DNA of 64,000 bases, from NCBI RefSeq assembly GCF_000152705.1, contig NZ_CH672413.1:3875046-3939045 (forward strand). Direction: 5' to 3'. This DNA is from Janibacter sp. HTCC2649. Its GTDB lineage: Bacteria > Actinomycetota > Actinomycetes > Actinomycetales > Dermatophilaceae. The notes under the pieces were generated by a model. That model was not told the origin of the DNA, ran no database searches, and was given only the letters and a program-made list of their open reading frames with translations. Below are positions 18,220 through 28,000 of this stretch, one piece after another (the stretch's first letter is position 1; every line of letters begins with the position of its first letter). The translations under genes and the position numbers were made by a program.

Positions 18220-19712
18220 CGACGGCGGTCATCACGGGGGTCACGCACCACCACGAACAAGAACTCGTCACCACGGTCGAGGCGGCGGCGGGCGTGAACG
18301 TCGTGCGCCGGTGCGCCGACGTTGCCGAGCTCCTGTCCACCGGAGCCTCGGGCATCGCCGACGTCGCCATCGTGTCCGCCGACTTCCGAGGCCTCGATCG
18401 TGATGCGTTGCGTCACCTCGCTGGTCACGGCGTCCGCGTCGCAGCCTTCGTCGCTGCCGGAGACGAAGCCGGTGAGGCCCGTCTGCGCCAGCTCGGCGTC
18501 ACCACCCTCATCCGGCCCGGCACCGATCCCGAGGAACTGGCCCGCGTCGTCGTCGAGCTGGCGGAGGGCACTGGCCGGGCGGCTCCCGCTTCGGGTCCCA
18601 CCTCTGCCGGCGCGACCGCAGTCACCGACGCCGACCTCGCGCGCTGGCTCGAGGACCCCTCCGCCCCGACTGCCCGCACCGGCCCCACCGACCCCCCAGG
18701 CCCCTCAGGCCCGACGGCTCTGGCCTCGTCCACCGAGGGCGGAGGCCCCTCGACGCCCGCCGGCGACGACAGCGGTCGCGAGGAGTCAGGCGACAGCACC
18801 GCGCGGGGCTCGGACGCTGGCGCCCCCGCCGCCGGGTTGGGTCGTGCGCGCATCACGGCCGTCTGGGGCCCGTCAGGAGCACCCGGGCGCACCACGATCG
18901 CCGTCACCCTCGCGGCCGATCTCGCGGCCCGCGGGCTCCGGACACTCCTCGTCGACCTCGACACGTGGGGTGCCAGCGTCGCCCAGGCTCTCGCCCTCAT
19001 CGACGAAGCGCCCGGGGTCGCCGCGGCCGCTCGCGCGTCCGAGCAGGGCACGCTCGACCGGGCCTCCCTGTCTCGAGTGGCACCCGAGGTGAGTTCAGGA
19101 CTCAGGGTGCTCACCGGCATACCCAAGCCTGAGAGGTGGCCGGAACTCAGAGCCGCGGCGATCGAGGACGTCCTCGAGAAGTCGCGCGGCCTCGTCGACC
19201 ACGTCGTCGTCGACTGCGGGTTCTCCATCGAGGACGACGAAGAGCTGAGCTACGACACGGCGGCCCCACGACGCAACGCGACGACGCTCACCGCCCTCGA
19301 GGTCAGCGACAGCCTCGTGGTCGTCGGAGGGGCCGACCCCATCGGTCTCCAACGTCTCGTTCGCGCTGTCCAGGACGTCGGCGTCGTGCCGTCGCCCGAG
19401 CCGATCATCGTCGTCAACAAGGTCCGCGCGTCGGCCACCGGAGCCAAGCCCGAGAAGGCGATCGCCGACGTCCTCGGCCGGTTCGCCGGGCTCGAGTCGC
19501 CGATCTTCGTGCCCTGGGCACCCGACGAATGCGATGCCGCCCTGCTCGCCGGACGCAGCCTCGTCGAGTCCGCACCAGCCGCACCCGTGACGCGCGCCGT
19601 CGCCCGGATCGCCGAAGCCGTGCGCCCCGATGCCGTCCTCGTGGGGGAGACGAGGGTTGGTCGCGCCCGGGCCCGGCCCCGGTTCGGACGAGGATCACGT
19701 CGATCCGGATGA
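18216..19712 (+). CDS. CpaE-like MinD/ParA-family ATPase
   Basis: 498 residues. The N-terminal region (about 1-118) resembles a degenerate receiver (VADVAIVSADFRGLDRD). A Pro/Ala/Ser-rich linker follows to about 210, then a MinD/ParA-like ATPase domain. The P-loop reads WGPSGAPGRTT (W217-T227), with Arg225 where most ATPases have Lys and no signature lysine at the start of the motif. Walker B-type strands are LLVDLDTWGASVAQAL and VVDCGFSIEDD. A basic tail ends the protein. CpaE proteins position Tad pilus or other machines. It is translationally coupled to the SAF gene. Confidence 0.78.
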   Translation: MTTAVITGVTHHHEQELVTTVEAAAGVNVVRRCADVAELLSTGASGIADVAIVSADFRGLDRDALRHLAGHGVRVAAFVAAGDEAGEARLRQLGVTTLIRPGTDPEELARVVVELAEGTGRAAPASGPTSAGATAVTDADLARWLEDPSAPTARTGPTDPPGPSGPTALASSTEGGGPSTPAGDDSGREESGDSTARGSDAGAPAAGLGRARITAVWGPSGAPGRTTIAVTLAADLAARGLRTLLVDLDTWGASVAQALALIDEAPGVAAAARASEQGTLDRASLSRVAPEVSSGLRVLTGIPKPERWPELRAAAIEDVLEKSRGLVDHVVVDCGFSIEDDEELSYDTAAPRRNATTLTALEVSDSLVVVGGADPIGLQRLVRAVQDVGVVPSPEPIIVVNKVRASATGAKPEKAIADVLGRFAGLESPIFVPWAPDECDAALLAGRSLVESAPAAPVTRAVARIAEAVRPDAVLVGETRVGRARARPRFGRGSRRSG

Positions 19713-19755
19713 CGGTCCGGCTTGGTGCGGCGGTTCGATCTGCGAGCATGGGGCC

Positions 19756-21186
19756 GTGTCTGACCGCCTGAGCACCCTCGACAGCAGCTTCCTCGCCCTC
19801 GAGGAGCCGACCACACCGATGCACACCGGTTCGGTCATGGTCTTCAACGCGCCCTCCGAGGGCTTCGACTACGACCGGCTCGTCGGCATCATCGAGCGCC
19901 GCATCGCCTACATCCCGCGCTATCGGCAGCGCGTCAGGTTCGTGCCGGGACGCCTCGCCAACCCGGTGTGGATCGATGACGAGCGCTTCGACGTGACCTA
20001 TCACGTGCGCCGCTCCGCCCTGCCCAGCCCCGGTGGTGACGAGCAGCTCGAGGAGCTCATCGCCCGCATCCAACCGCGCCCGCTCGACCGCAGCCGTCCG
20101 CTGTGGGAGGTCTACCTCGTCGAGGGTCTGGCGGAGGACCGGTTCGCGATCATCACCAAGACCCACCAGGCGCTCGTCGATGGTGTCCACGCCGTCGACA
20201 TCGCCCACCTCATCCTCGAGGACTCCCAGTCGCCGAGCGCCGAGAGCGTCGCCGACACGTGGCGGCCCAGCCGCGAGCCGACCCAGACCGAGCTCGTCGT
20301 GAGTGCCCTCGCCGACTCGGTGCGCACGCCGAGCCAGGTCGTCGAGACCGTCCAGTCCGGCATCACCGACGTCAAGGCCACGGCCGGCCGCCTGCTCGGT
20401 GCCGCCGGTGAGCTCGCCTCGACCCTGGCGCGCGCCTCGACGAGCCCGGCGCCCACCTCACCCCTCAATGCCAACGTCGGTCGGGCCCGCCGCTTCGTCA
20501 TGGTCGGTACCGACCTCGATGACTACAAGAAGATCCGCACGCGCCTCACCAAGGGCGCGTTCGCCGAGGACGTCTCGATCAACGACGTCATCCTCGCCAC
20601 CGTCACCGGCGCCTTCCGGACGTGGCTCATGGCCCGCGGTGAGAGCGTTCACGGCGGGACGACCGTTCGCGCGATGGTGCCGGTGAGTGTTCAGAGCGAC
20701 GACTCGGAGTTGTCGGCCGGACGTCAGCTCACGGCCTGCTTCGTGGACCTGCCGGTGGGGGAGCCGGGTGCCTCGATGCGCCTGCACCAGATCGCCTTCG
20801 CGATGCGCCAGCAGATGGAAGCCGGTCGCGCGGTCGGAGCCGACACCCTCTCCGGCCTCGGTGGTTTCGCTCCGCCGACGATGCACACCCTCGCGGCTCG
20901 CCTCGGTGGCGCCGTGTCACGTCGTCTCTACAACGTCGCCGTCACCAACGTTCCCGGCCCGCAGCACCCGCTCTACGTCGCCGGCGCGCAGATGGCCTCG
21001 ACCTATCCGGTCATGCCGCTGAGCCAGTCCAAGGCGCTGTCGATCGGCCTCACGTCCTACGACGGCGGTGTCTACTACGGGCTCTACGCCGACCGTGACG
21101 CCCTACCCGACGTCGACGTCCTCGGTCAGTCGATCGTCGACGCCCTCCAGGAGCTGCTCGAGGCTCCGCGCTCCCGAGCCCGCTGA
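19756..21186 (+). CDS. wax ester synthase/diacylglycerol acyltransferase family protein
   Basis: 476-residue WS/DGAT protein, of the usual size, related to mycobacterial Tgs enzymes that esterify acyl-CoA onto diacylglycerol or fatty alcohol. It starts SDRLSTLDSSFLALEEPTTPMH. The active-site motif HHxxxDG appears as HQALVDG (H137, Q138, D142, G143), so the second, normally catalytic, histidine is Gln. Conserved downstream blocks include NDVILATVTGAF, MVPVSV and VTNVPGPQHPLYVAGA. Position after the Rv3235 neighbourhood matches Rv3234c (tgs3). GTG 19756 is chosen. DUF6912 follows after 11 bases. Activity with Gln is uncertain. Confidence 0.85.
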   Translation: MSDRLSTLDSSFLALEEPTTPMHTGSVMVFNAPSEGFDYDRLVGIIERRIAYIPRYRQRVRFVPGRLANPVWIDDERFDVTYHVRRSALPSPGGDEQLEELIARIQPRPLDRSRPLWEVYLVEGLAEDRFAIITKTHQALVDGVHAVDIAHLILEDSQSPSAESVADTWRPSREPTQTELVVSALADSVRTPSQVVETVQSGITDVKATAGRLLGAAGELASTLARASTSPAPTSPLNANVGRARRFVMVGTDLDDYKKIRTRLTKGAFAEDVSINDVILATVTGAFRTWLMARGESVHGGTTVRAMVPVSVQSDDSELSAGRQLTACFVDLPVGEPGASMRLHQIAFAMRQQMEAGRAVGADTLSGLGGFAPPTMHTLAARLGGAVSRRLYNVAVTNVPGPQHPLYVAGAQMASTYPVMPLSQSKALSIGLTSYDGGVYYGLYADRDALPDVDVLGQSIVDALQELLEAPRSRAR

Positions 21187-21197
21187 AAGGACTTTTC

Positions 21198-21614
21198 GTG
21201 CCGCTCGTTCGCGTCTACCTCCCGCTCGACCCCGCTGCGCTCGCGACCCTGCGCCAGGTTGGCGAGGTCGGGCCCGCACCTGTCGCCGGGCATGCTGCGC
21301 TCCCGGCGAGCGCCCGCCCCGGCATCGGCAATGACGACGAAGAACGCGAGTATGCCGCGTGGTCGGCTGCCGCGACGGACGCCGCCGTGCGTGCGGCTGG
21401 CGGAGGCAGGCGGGTCATCGCCTCCGCCGATGTCGACGCCGCCATGGTGCAGCGCACGTCCGAGGACGGGACCGCGGTCGAGCTCGACTCCGTCGTGGCC
21501 CTCCCACGCATCGCGTCGTTCCACATCGACGAGGAGCCGGGCAGCGACATCTCGGACCTGCTCTGGTACGACGTCACCGAACTCGACGACGTCGTCACCC
21601 TCCTCCAGAACTGA
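21198..21614 (+). CDS. DUF6912-type conserved protein
   Basis: 138-residue protein of the actinobacterial DUF6912 type, recognised by the PLVRVYLPLDPAALATLRQ start, an EYAAWSAAATDA helix, RVIASADV and the C-terminal DLLWYDVTELDDVVTLL. No characterised role. AAAGGA precedes the GTG at 21198. It lies 11 bases after the WS/DGAT gene and is presumably co-transcribed. Confidence 0.7.
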   Translation: MPLVRVYLPLDPAALATLRQVGEVGPAPVAGHAALPASARPGIGNDDEEREYAAWSAAATDAAVRAAGGGRRVIASADVDAAMVQRTSEDGTAVELDSVVALPRIASFHIDEEPGSDISDLLWYDVTELDDVVTLLQN

Positions 21615-21634
21615 GCGGCGCCAGCCCTCACCCG

Positions 21635-21682
21635 TTGCGTCTGCGGATGTGGTGGATAGAACAGCCATCGGCGCAGACGCAA
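21635..21682 (+). promoter_or_regulatory. 11-bp inverted repeat overlapping a putative pruA promoter
   Basis: TTGCGTCTGCG (21635-21645) and CGCAGACGCAA (21672-21682) form a perfect inverted repeat with a 26-base spacer. The left arm supplies a -35-like TTGCGT, and TAGAAC at 21657-21662, 16 bases on, could be the -10. It could be an operator for pruA, or a terminator for the gene upstream. Confidence 0.45.
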
Positions 21683-21777
21683 GGGGGCGGGGAGGGAGAG
21701 TCTCGCCGGTCACACCCGTGGGAGAATGGGGGCGAACCACGCTCTCCATTCCCAACCCTGAATCGAGGAAGCCACCG

Positions 21778-23409
<1,632 letters not shown>

Positions 23410-23422
23410 CCCTCACACCACG

Positions 23423-23498
23423 CGACTTCGTGCCCCGGACGGACACGGTGACGGAGGCCTTCGGCCGACGGAACGTGTCCGTCCGGGGCACAAAGTCG
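23423..23498. repeat. 25-bp inverted repeat (CGACTTCGTGCCCC family)
   Basis: Arms 23423-23447 and 23474-23498 match at 24 of 25 positions around a 26-base loop. They begin CGACTTCGTGCCCC, as does the repeat at 51277. The element lies between convergent pruA and the SRPBCC gene, and is likely a bidirectional terminator or dispersed repeat. Confidence 0.75.
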
Positions 23499-23511
23499 AT
23501 CTTGGGGTTGG

Positions 23512-24000
23512 TCAGCTGACGCGCTGGCGGAGCAGGTCCGTCTCGGTCCTGGCCGCGAACAACAGCGGGTCCGACGCGGCCTTCTCGAGCTTGCCGCCGA
23601 TGAGGGGAACGCTGACCTTGAGGTCCCCGTCGATCTCCTGAACGCTGCCAGAAGCGCTGGGGGACAACCGAACCGTGCCCTTGAGGGTCATCGGCGCGCC
23701 CTTGATCTGCACCTGCAGGTCGCCCGTCCGCGAGCCGTCGGCGGCCGGGGGTCCCCACACCTGGACCTCGGCGATCGTCAGGGTCGGCCCGACAAAGGTC
23801 TTCGCGATGTCGGGCAGGTCGTCGGTCGGGAGCACCCGCTCGCTCACGATCCTGGTCTTGTCGCCCGCCGTGGAGACGGTCGAGGACCAGTCGCCGGTCG
23901 TGGTCGCCTCGCACTTCGCGTTCTGGAAGTCCTGGGTGCTCATGACTGCCCAGACCTCGTCAGCGGTGGCGGGGTACTCGGCTCGATGGGTGAACTTCAC
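23512..24000 (-). CDS. DUF2505 (SRPBCC/START-like) protein
   Basis: 162-residue DUF2505 protein of the SRPBCC superfamily, whose helix-grip fold forms a hydrophobic ligand pocket. Typical start: MKFTHRAEYPATADEVWAVM. Later strands include TLTIAEVQVWG, GDLQVQIKGAPMTLKGTVRL and DGDLKVSVPLIGGKLEKA, with a C-terminal helix. The ligand is unknown. GTG 24000 has GAGGAG upstream. It ends 14 bases from the inverted repeat shared with pruA. Confidence 0.8.
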   Translation of the reverse strand: MKFTHRAEYPATADEVWAVMSTQDFQNAKCEATTTGDWSSTVSTAGDKTRIVSERVLPTDDLPDIAKTFVGPTLTIAEVQVWGPPAADGSRTGDLQVQIKGAPMTLKGTVRLSPSASGSVQEIDGDLKVSVPLIGGKLEKAASDPLLFAARTETDLLRQRVS

Positions 24001-24045
24001 TGCAACTCCTCACGTGGCGGGAACTGATCTTCTCACTGGGGCCTC

Positions 24046-24570
24046 TCACCGAAGGCGCAGGTTGCCCGCGACCTCGGCGAGCTCGCGCGTCGACGTGAGG
24101 ACCTCGGCGAGGAGCCGGTCCCGTCGTCGCCGGTGCTGGGCCGTGAGTCCGTCGAGCTCGGTCTGCAGCGTGCTCACGAGCGCCGCGGTGTCGCGGGCGG
24201 CGTCGAGGTCGGCCTCGCCGGTGACACCCCACCCGAGCCCGACCTGTCCGTGCTCGATGACGAGCCCGGCCGTGTCTGCGGCGTCGACCACCCGCCGAGC
24301 GCGAGCCTGCAGCTCGCTCAGCTCCGCGGCATACGTCTGAAGGGCAGCGCCGACAACGTCGGCCTGACGCCCGCTCTCGGTGAGCGCTGCGATCGAACGC
24401 TGTCCCTCCTTGCGGAGGCGCACCGACGTCGAGGTGCCCCACGAGTCCTTGAGAGCGGCGTATGCCGTCGTGCCGCCTTCGCTGGCAGCGGCCAGTTCGC
24501 GCGCTGCCCGTCGGGCGGCCGTGCCGGCCGCCGTGACAGAGCCCGGGTCTCCGGGGACCTGGCTCCTCAT
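24046..24570 (-). CDS. helical protein with a WxG-like turn (hypothetical)
   Basis: 174-residue, almost entirely alpha-helical protein. An Ala-rich helix (about 13-38), a short loop with DSWGTS (about 42-48), and a long second helix region (IAALTESGRQADVVGAAL, then YAAELSELQARARRVVDAA) give a helix-WxG-like turn-helix plan reminiscent of WXG100/ESX substrates, but no canonical W-x-G at mid-length of a 100-residue protein is present. It overlaps the upstream 104-residue gene by 4 bases, so the two form an operon. I do not assign a function; a type VII secretion link is only a hypothesis. Confidence 0.6.
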   Translation of the reverse strand: MRSQVPGDPGSVTAAGTAARRAARELAAASEGGTTAYAALKDSWGTSTSVRLRKEGQRSIAALTESGRQADVVGAALQTYAAELSELQARARRVVDAADTAGLVIEHGQVGLGWGVTGEADLDAARDTAALVSTLQTELDGLTAQHRRRRDRLLAEVLTSTRELAEVAGNLRLR

Positions 24571-24878
24571 CGCTGCTCCACCGGCAGGGTGGCGTCGTGC
24601 TGCTCGGCCGCCGTGAGGTCCTCGGACGTGTCACGGTCACCGAGCCGGGTGGAGACTCGCGACAGGGTGGAGAGGTGCTGGCCGGTGACCTCGTCGACGG
24701 CGCGCAGCAGGTCGACGACCTGGTCGACCCAGGCATCGACGGTGCGCTGGGGGTCTGGCTCACCCATGACGACGAGGCAGGACAGGAGGTCGTCCTCGAC
24801 TGCGGCCACGGTCTGCGACAGGCCCTCGAGAACTGCACTCACCTGGGTGAGTGCAGGGGTGTCGGCGGGCCTGGGCAC
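24567..24878 (-). CDS. small helical protein (hypothetical), partner of the 174-residue protein
   Basis: 103-residue helical, acidic protein (SAVLEGLSQTVAAVEDDLL, then WVDQVVDLLRAVDEVTGQHL). Two adjacent GTG codons are available. I prefer GTG 24878 because TAGAGT lies exactly 6 bases upstream, as in the leaderless starts elsewhere. Its stop overlaps the ATG of the next gene (ATGA). Paired small helical genes are a pattern of ESX-like substrates and also of toxin-antitoxin and many other systems. The family was not recognised. Confidence 0.55.
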   Translation of the reverse strand: MPRPADTPALTQVSAVLEGLSQTVAAVEDDLLSCLVVMGEPDPQRTVDAWVDQVVDLLRAVDEVTGQHLSTLSRVSTRLGDRDTSEDLTAAEQHDATLPVEQR

Positions 24879-24884
24879 CACGTC

Positions 24885-24890
24885 ACTCTA
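24885..24890 (-). promoter_or_regulatory. -10 hexamer TAGAGT of the small helical gene pair
   Basis: Minus-strand TAGAGT ends 6 bases before the GTG at 24878. This supports that start over the GTG at 24881 and suggests leaderless transcription. Confidence 0.45.
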
Positions 24891-25021
24891 GTGCTCACGT
24901 GTCACGCGCCCGGCCCCTCATCCACAGCCACCGCGAGGTGAGTAGTCTCGTTGTCGGACACAGCGACGTGTCCCGCCGAGGCCTTCGGTGACGCCAAAAC
25001 TCAAAGGATCTGCAGCGCACC

Positions 25022-28000
25022 ATGACGGAGTCATCGGTCCACCCCCGATCGACCACGCTCGACACCATCATCACGGCGTTTGCCGACCTCGACGACCGCC
25101 CGGACGGGCCTGTCGTCGTGAGTCGCTACTACCGCCATGTGCCCGATGAGGAGCTCCGCTCGCGACCCGCGCTGACCCTCGCAGGGACGGTGAAGTCCCA
25201 CCTCGAGATCGCCCAGACGCGCGCGCCCGGCGCCGGGCTCGTGCGGGTCTTCAACCCCACGACCGAGAGCGATGGCTGGTCCAGCGCGCGCACGGTGATC
25301 CAGGTCGTCACCGATGACATGCCGTTCCTCGTCGACTCCGTCACCTCCGCGCTCGTCCAGCGCGACATCGACATCCACCTCGTCGTGCACCCGCAGCTGC
25401 GGGTCCGACGAGACGCCTCCGGGCAGCTCATCGAGACGTGCGACGAGGACTGCGCCACCGCCGCCACGGACGATGGAACAGGTGTCCTCTCCGAGTCCTG
25501 GATCCTGCTCACCATCGACCGTGAGAGCGACGAGGCCGGACGCGAAGAGCTCCAGGCCATCCTCGAGAACGTCCTCGGGGACGTCCGTGAGGCTGTCGCG
25601 GACTGGCCCCGGATGCGCACCAAGTGCCTCGTCCTCGCGGCCGAGCTCGAGGGTGAGCCACCGGCCGGTGTCGATCGCGACGAGGTCGGACAGGCCGTGG
25701 CGTTCCTGCGCTGGATGGCCAACAACCACTTCACCTTCCTCGGCTATCGCGAGTACTCCCTCGAAGCCACCGATGACGGAGACGTCATCCGGCCGCTCAA
25801 CGGCACCGGCCTCGGCATGCTCCAGAAGGACCGACCGGCGGACAAGGCCCTCGTTCCCTTGTCCCCGCAGTCGAGCAAGAAGGCACGCGAACGCGGCGTC
25901 CTCGTCCTCACCAAGGCGAACTCGCGCTCGACGGTGCACCGCCCGGCATACCTCGACTATGTCGGTGTCCGGACCTATTCAGCGGACGGACAGACCTTGG
26001 GGGAGAAGCGCTTCCTCGGCCTCTATGCCTCGACGGCCTACACCGAGTCGGTGCTGCGGCTGCCCGTCGTCGCCGAGAAGGTTGCCGCTGTCCTCGAGCG
26101 TTCCGGCCTCGCGGCCGACTCGCACACCGGCAAGGACCTCGTCGAGGTGCTCGAGACCTATCCGCGCGACGAGCTCATCCAGGCCAGCCCTGACCAGCTG
26201 TTCGAGACCGCGATGGCCGTCACCCAGCTGCAGGAGCGTCGACGCACCAAGCTCTTCCTGCGCGAGGACGACTTCGGGCGCTTCGTGTCCTGTCAGGTCT
26301 ACATTCCACGCGACCGCTACAACACCGGCGTGCGCACACGCATGGCCGCGATCCTCAAGGACGCCTTCCACGGTGAGAGCGTCGAGTTCACAGCTCGCGT
26401 GAGCGAACGCGCCCTGTCCAGACTGCAGTTCGTCGTCCGGGTTCCCGTCGGTCAGCGCATCCAGTCGCTCGACGAGACCCAACGCGCCGACCTCGAGCGC
26501 AGCCTCGTGGAGGTCAGCCGCAACTGGTCCGACCGCCTCGGTGACGGGCTGCGTGGTCGACTCGGTGAGGTCGAGGGCGACCGGCTGCTCGACAAGTTCG
26601 GGCGCGGATTCCCCACCGGCTACGAAGAGACGTTCTCCGTCGTCCAGGGTGTGGCCGACCTGCACCACCTGGACCGCCTCGGCGACGACCGGCGCACCAG
26701 CGTCGCGCTGTATCGCCCGGCCGACTCGGCCGAGAACCTCCGCCGGTTCAAGCTCTTCCGCATCGACCCGTTGTCGTTGACCGACATCCTCCCGATCTTC
26801 ACCGACATGGGTGTCGAGGTCGTCGACGAGCAGCCCTACGAGGTCACCCGATCCGACGGCTCACCCCTGCACGTCTACGACTTCGGCCTGCGCGTCAACG
26901 ACGCGGCGATCTGGTCCGGGGTGACGCACGAAGATCTCCGTGACCTCTTCGAGGGCGCCGTGCTCGCCGTCTGGGACGGGCGCGCCGAGTCGGACGGGTT
27001 CAACCAGCTCGTCCTCGCCGCTCGCCTCACCTGGCGCCAGGTCGTCATCCTGCGCACCGTCGCGAAGTACCTCCGCCAGACGCAGGCGACGTTCAGCCAG
27101 TCCTACTTCGAGGACGCCCTCGTCTCCAACCCGACGATCGCCACCGACCTCGTCGCCTTCTTCGAGGCCCGGTTCGACCCGGACCGCTTCGACGGAGAGG
27201 CGACGGACGAGCGCGAGGCCGCCGCGAAGGAGATCGCCGACCGCATCACCGGTGCCCTCGACGACGTCAGCTCGCTCGACGAGGACCGCATCATCCGTTC
27301 CTTCCTCGCCGTGATGACCGCAACCCTGCGCACCAACTTCTTCCAGACCGTCGCAATGACCGAGGTCGCCGCCGAGGAAGACGTCGCAGAATCCAAGCCG
27401 TACGTCTCCCTCAAGCTCAACCCCAAGGCGATACCCGACCTCCCGGCTCCTCGGCCGGCATACGAGATCTGGGTCTACAGCCCCCAGGTCGAAGGTGTGC
27501 ACCTGCGGTTCGGTTCGGTCGCCCGCGGTGGTCTGCGTTGGAGCGACCGGCGCGAGGACTTCCGGACCGAGATCCTGGGACTGGTCAAGGCGCAGATGGT
27601 CAAGAACGCCGTCATCGTGCCGACCGGCTCCAAGGGTGGGTTCTATGCCAAGGACCTCCCCGACCCCGCAGTGTCACGCGAGAAGTGGCTCGAGGAGGGC
27701 CAGTCCGCCTACCGCACCTTCATCTCGGGTCTGCTCGACCTGACGGACAACCGCGTCGGCACCGAGATCACCGCACCGGAGCGGGTCGTCAGGCATGACG
27801 GCGACGATTCCTATCTCGTCGTGGCGGCGGACAAGGGGACGGCGACGTTCTCGGACATCGCCAACGGTGTCGCCCAGTCCTACGGCTTCTGGCTCGACGA
27901 CGCCTTCGCGTCGGGTGGCTCGGCCGGCTACGACCACAAGGCCATGGGCATCACCGCCCGGGGCGCGTGGGAGTCGGTCAAGCGTCACTTCCGCGAGATG

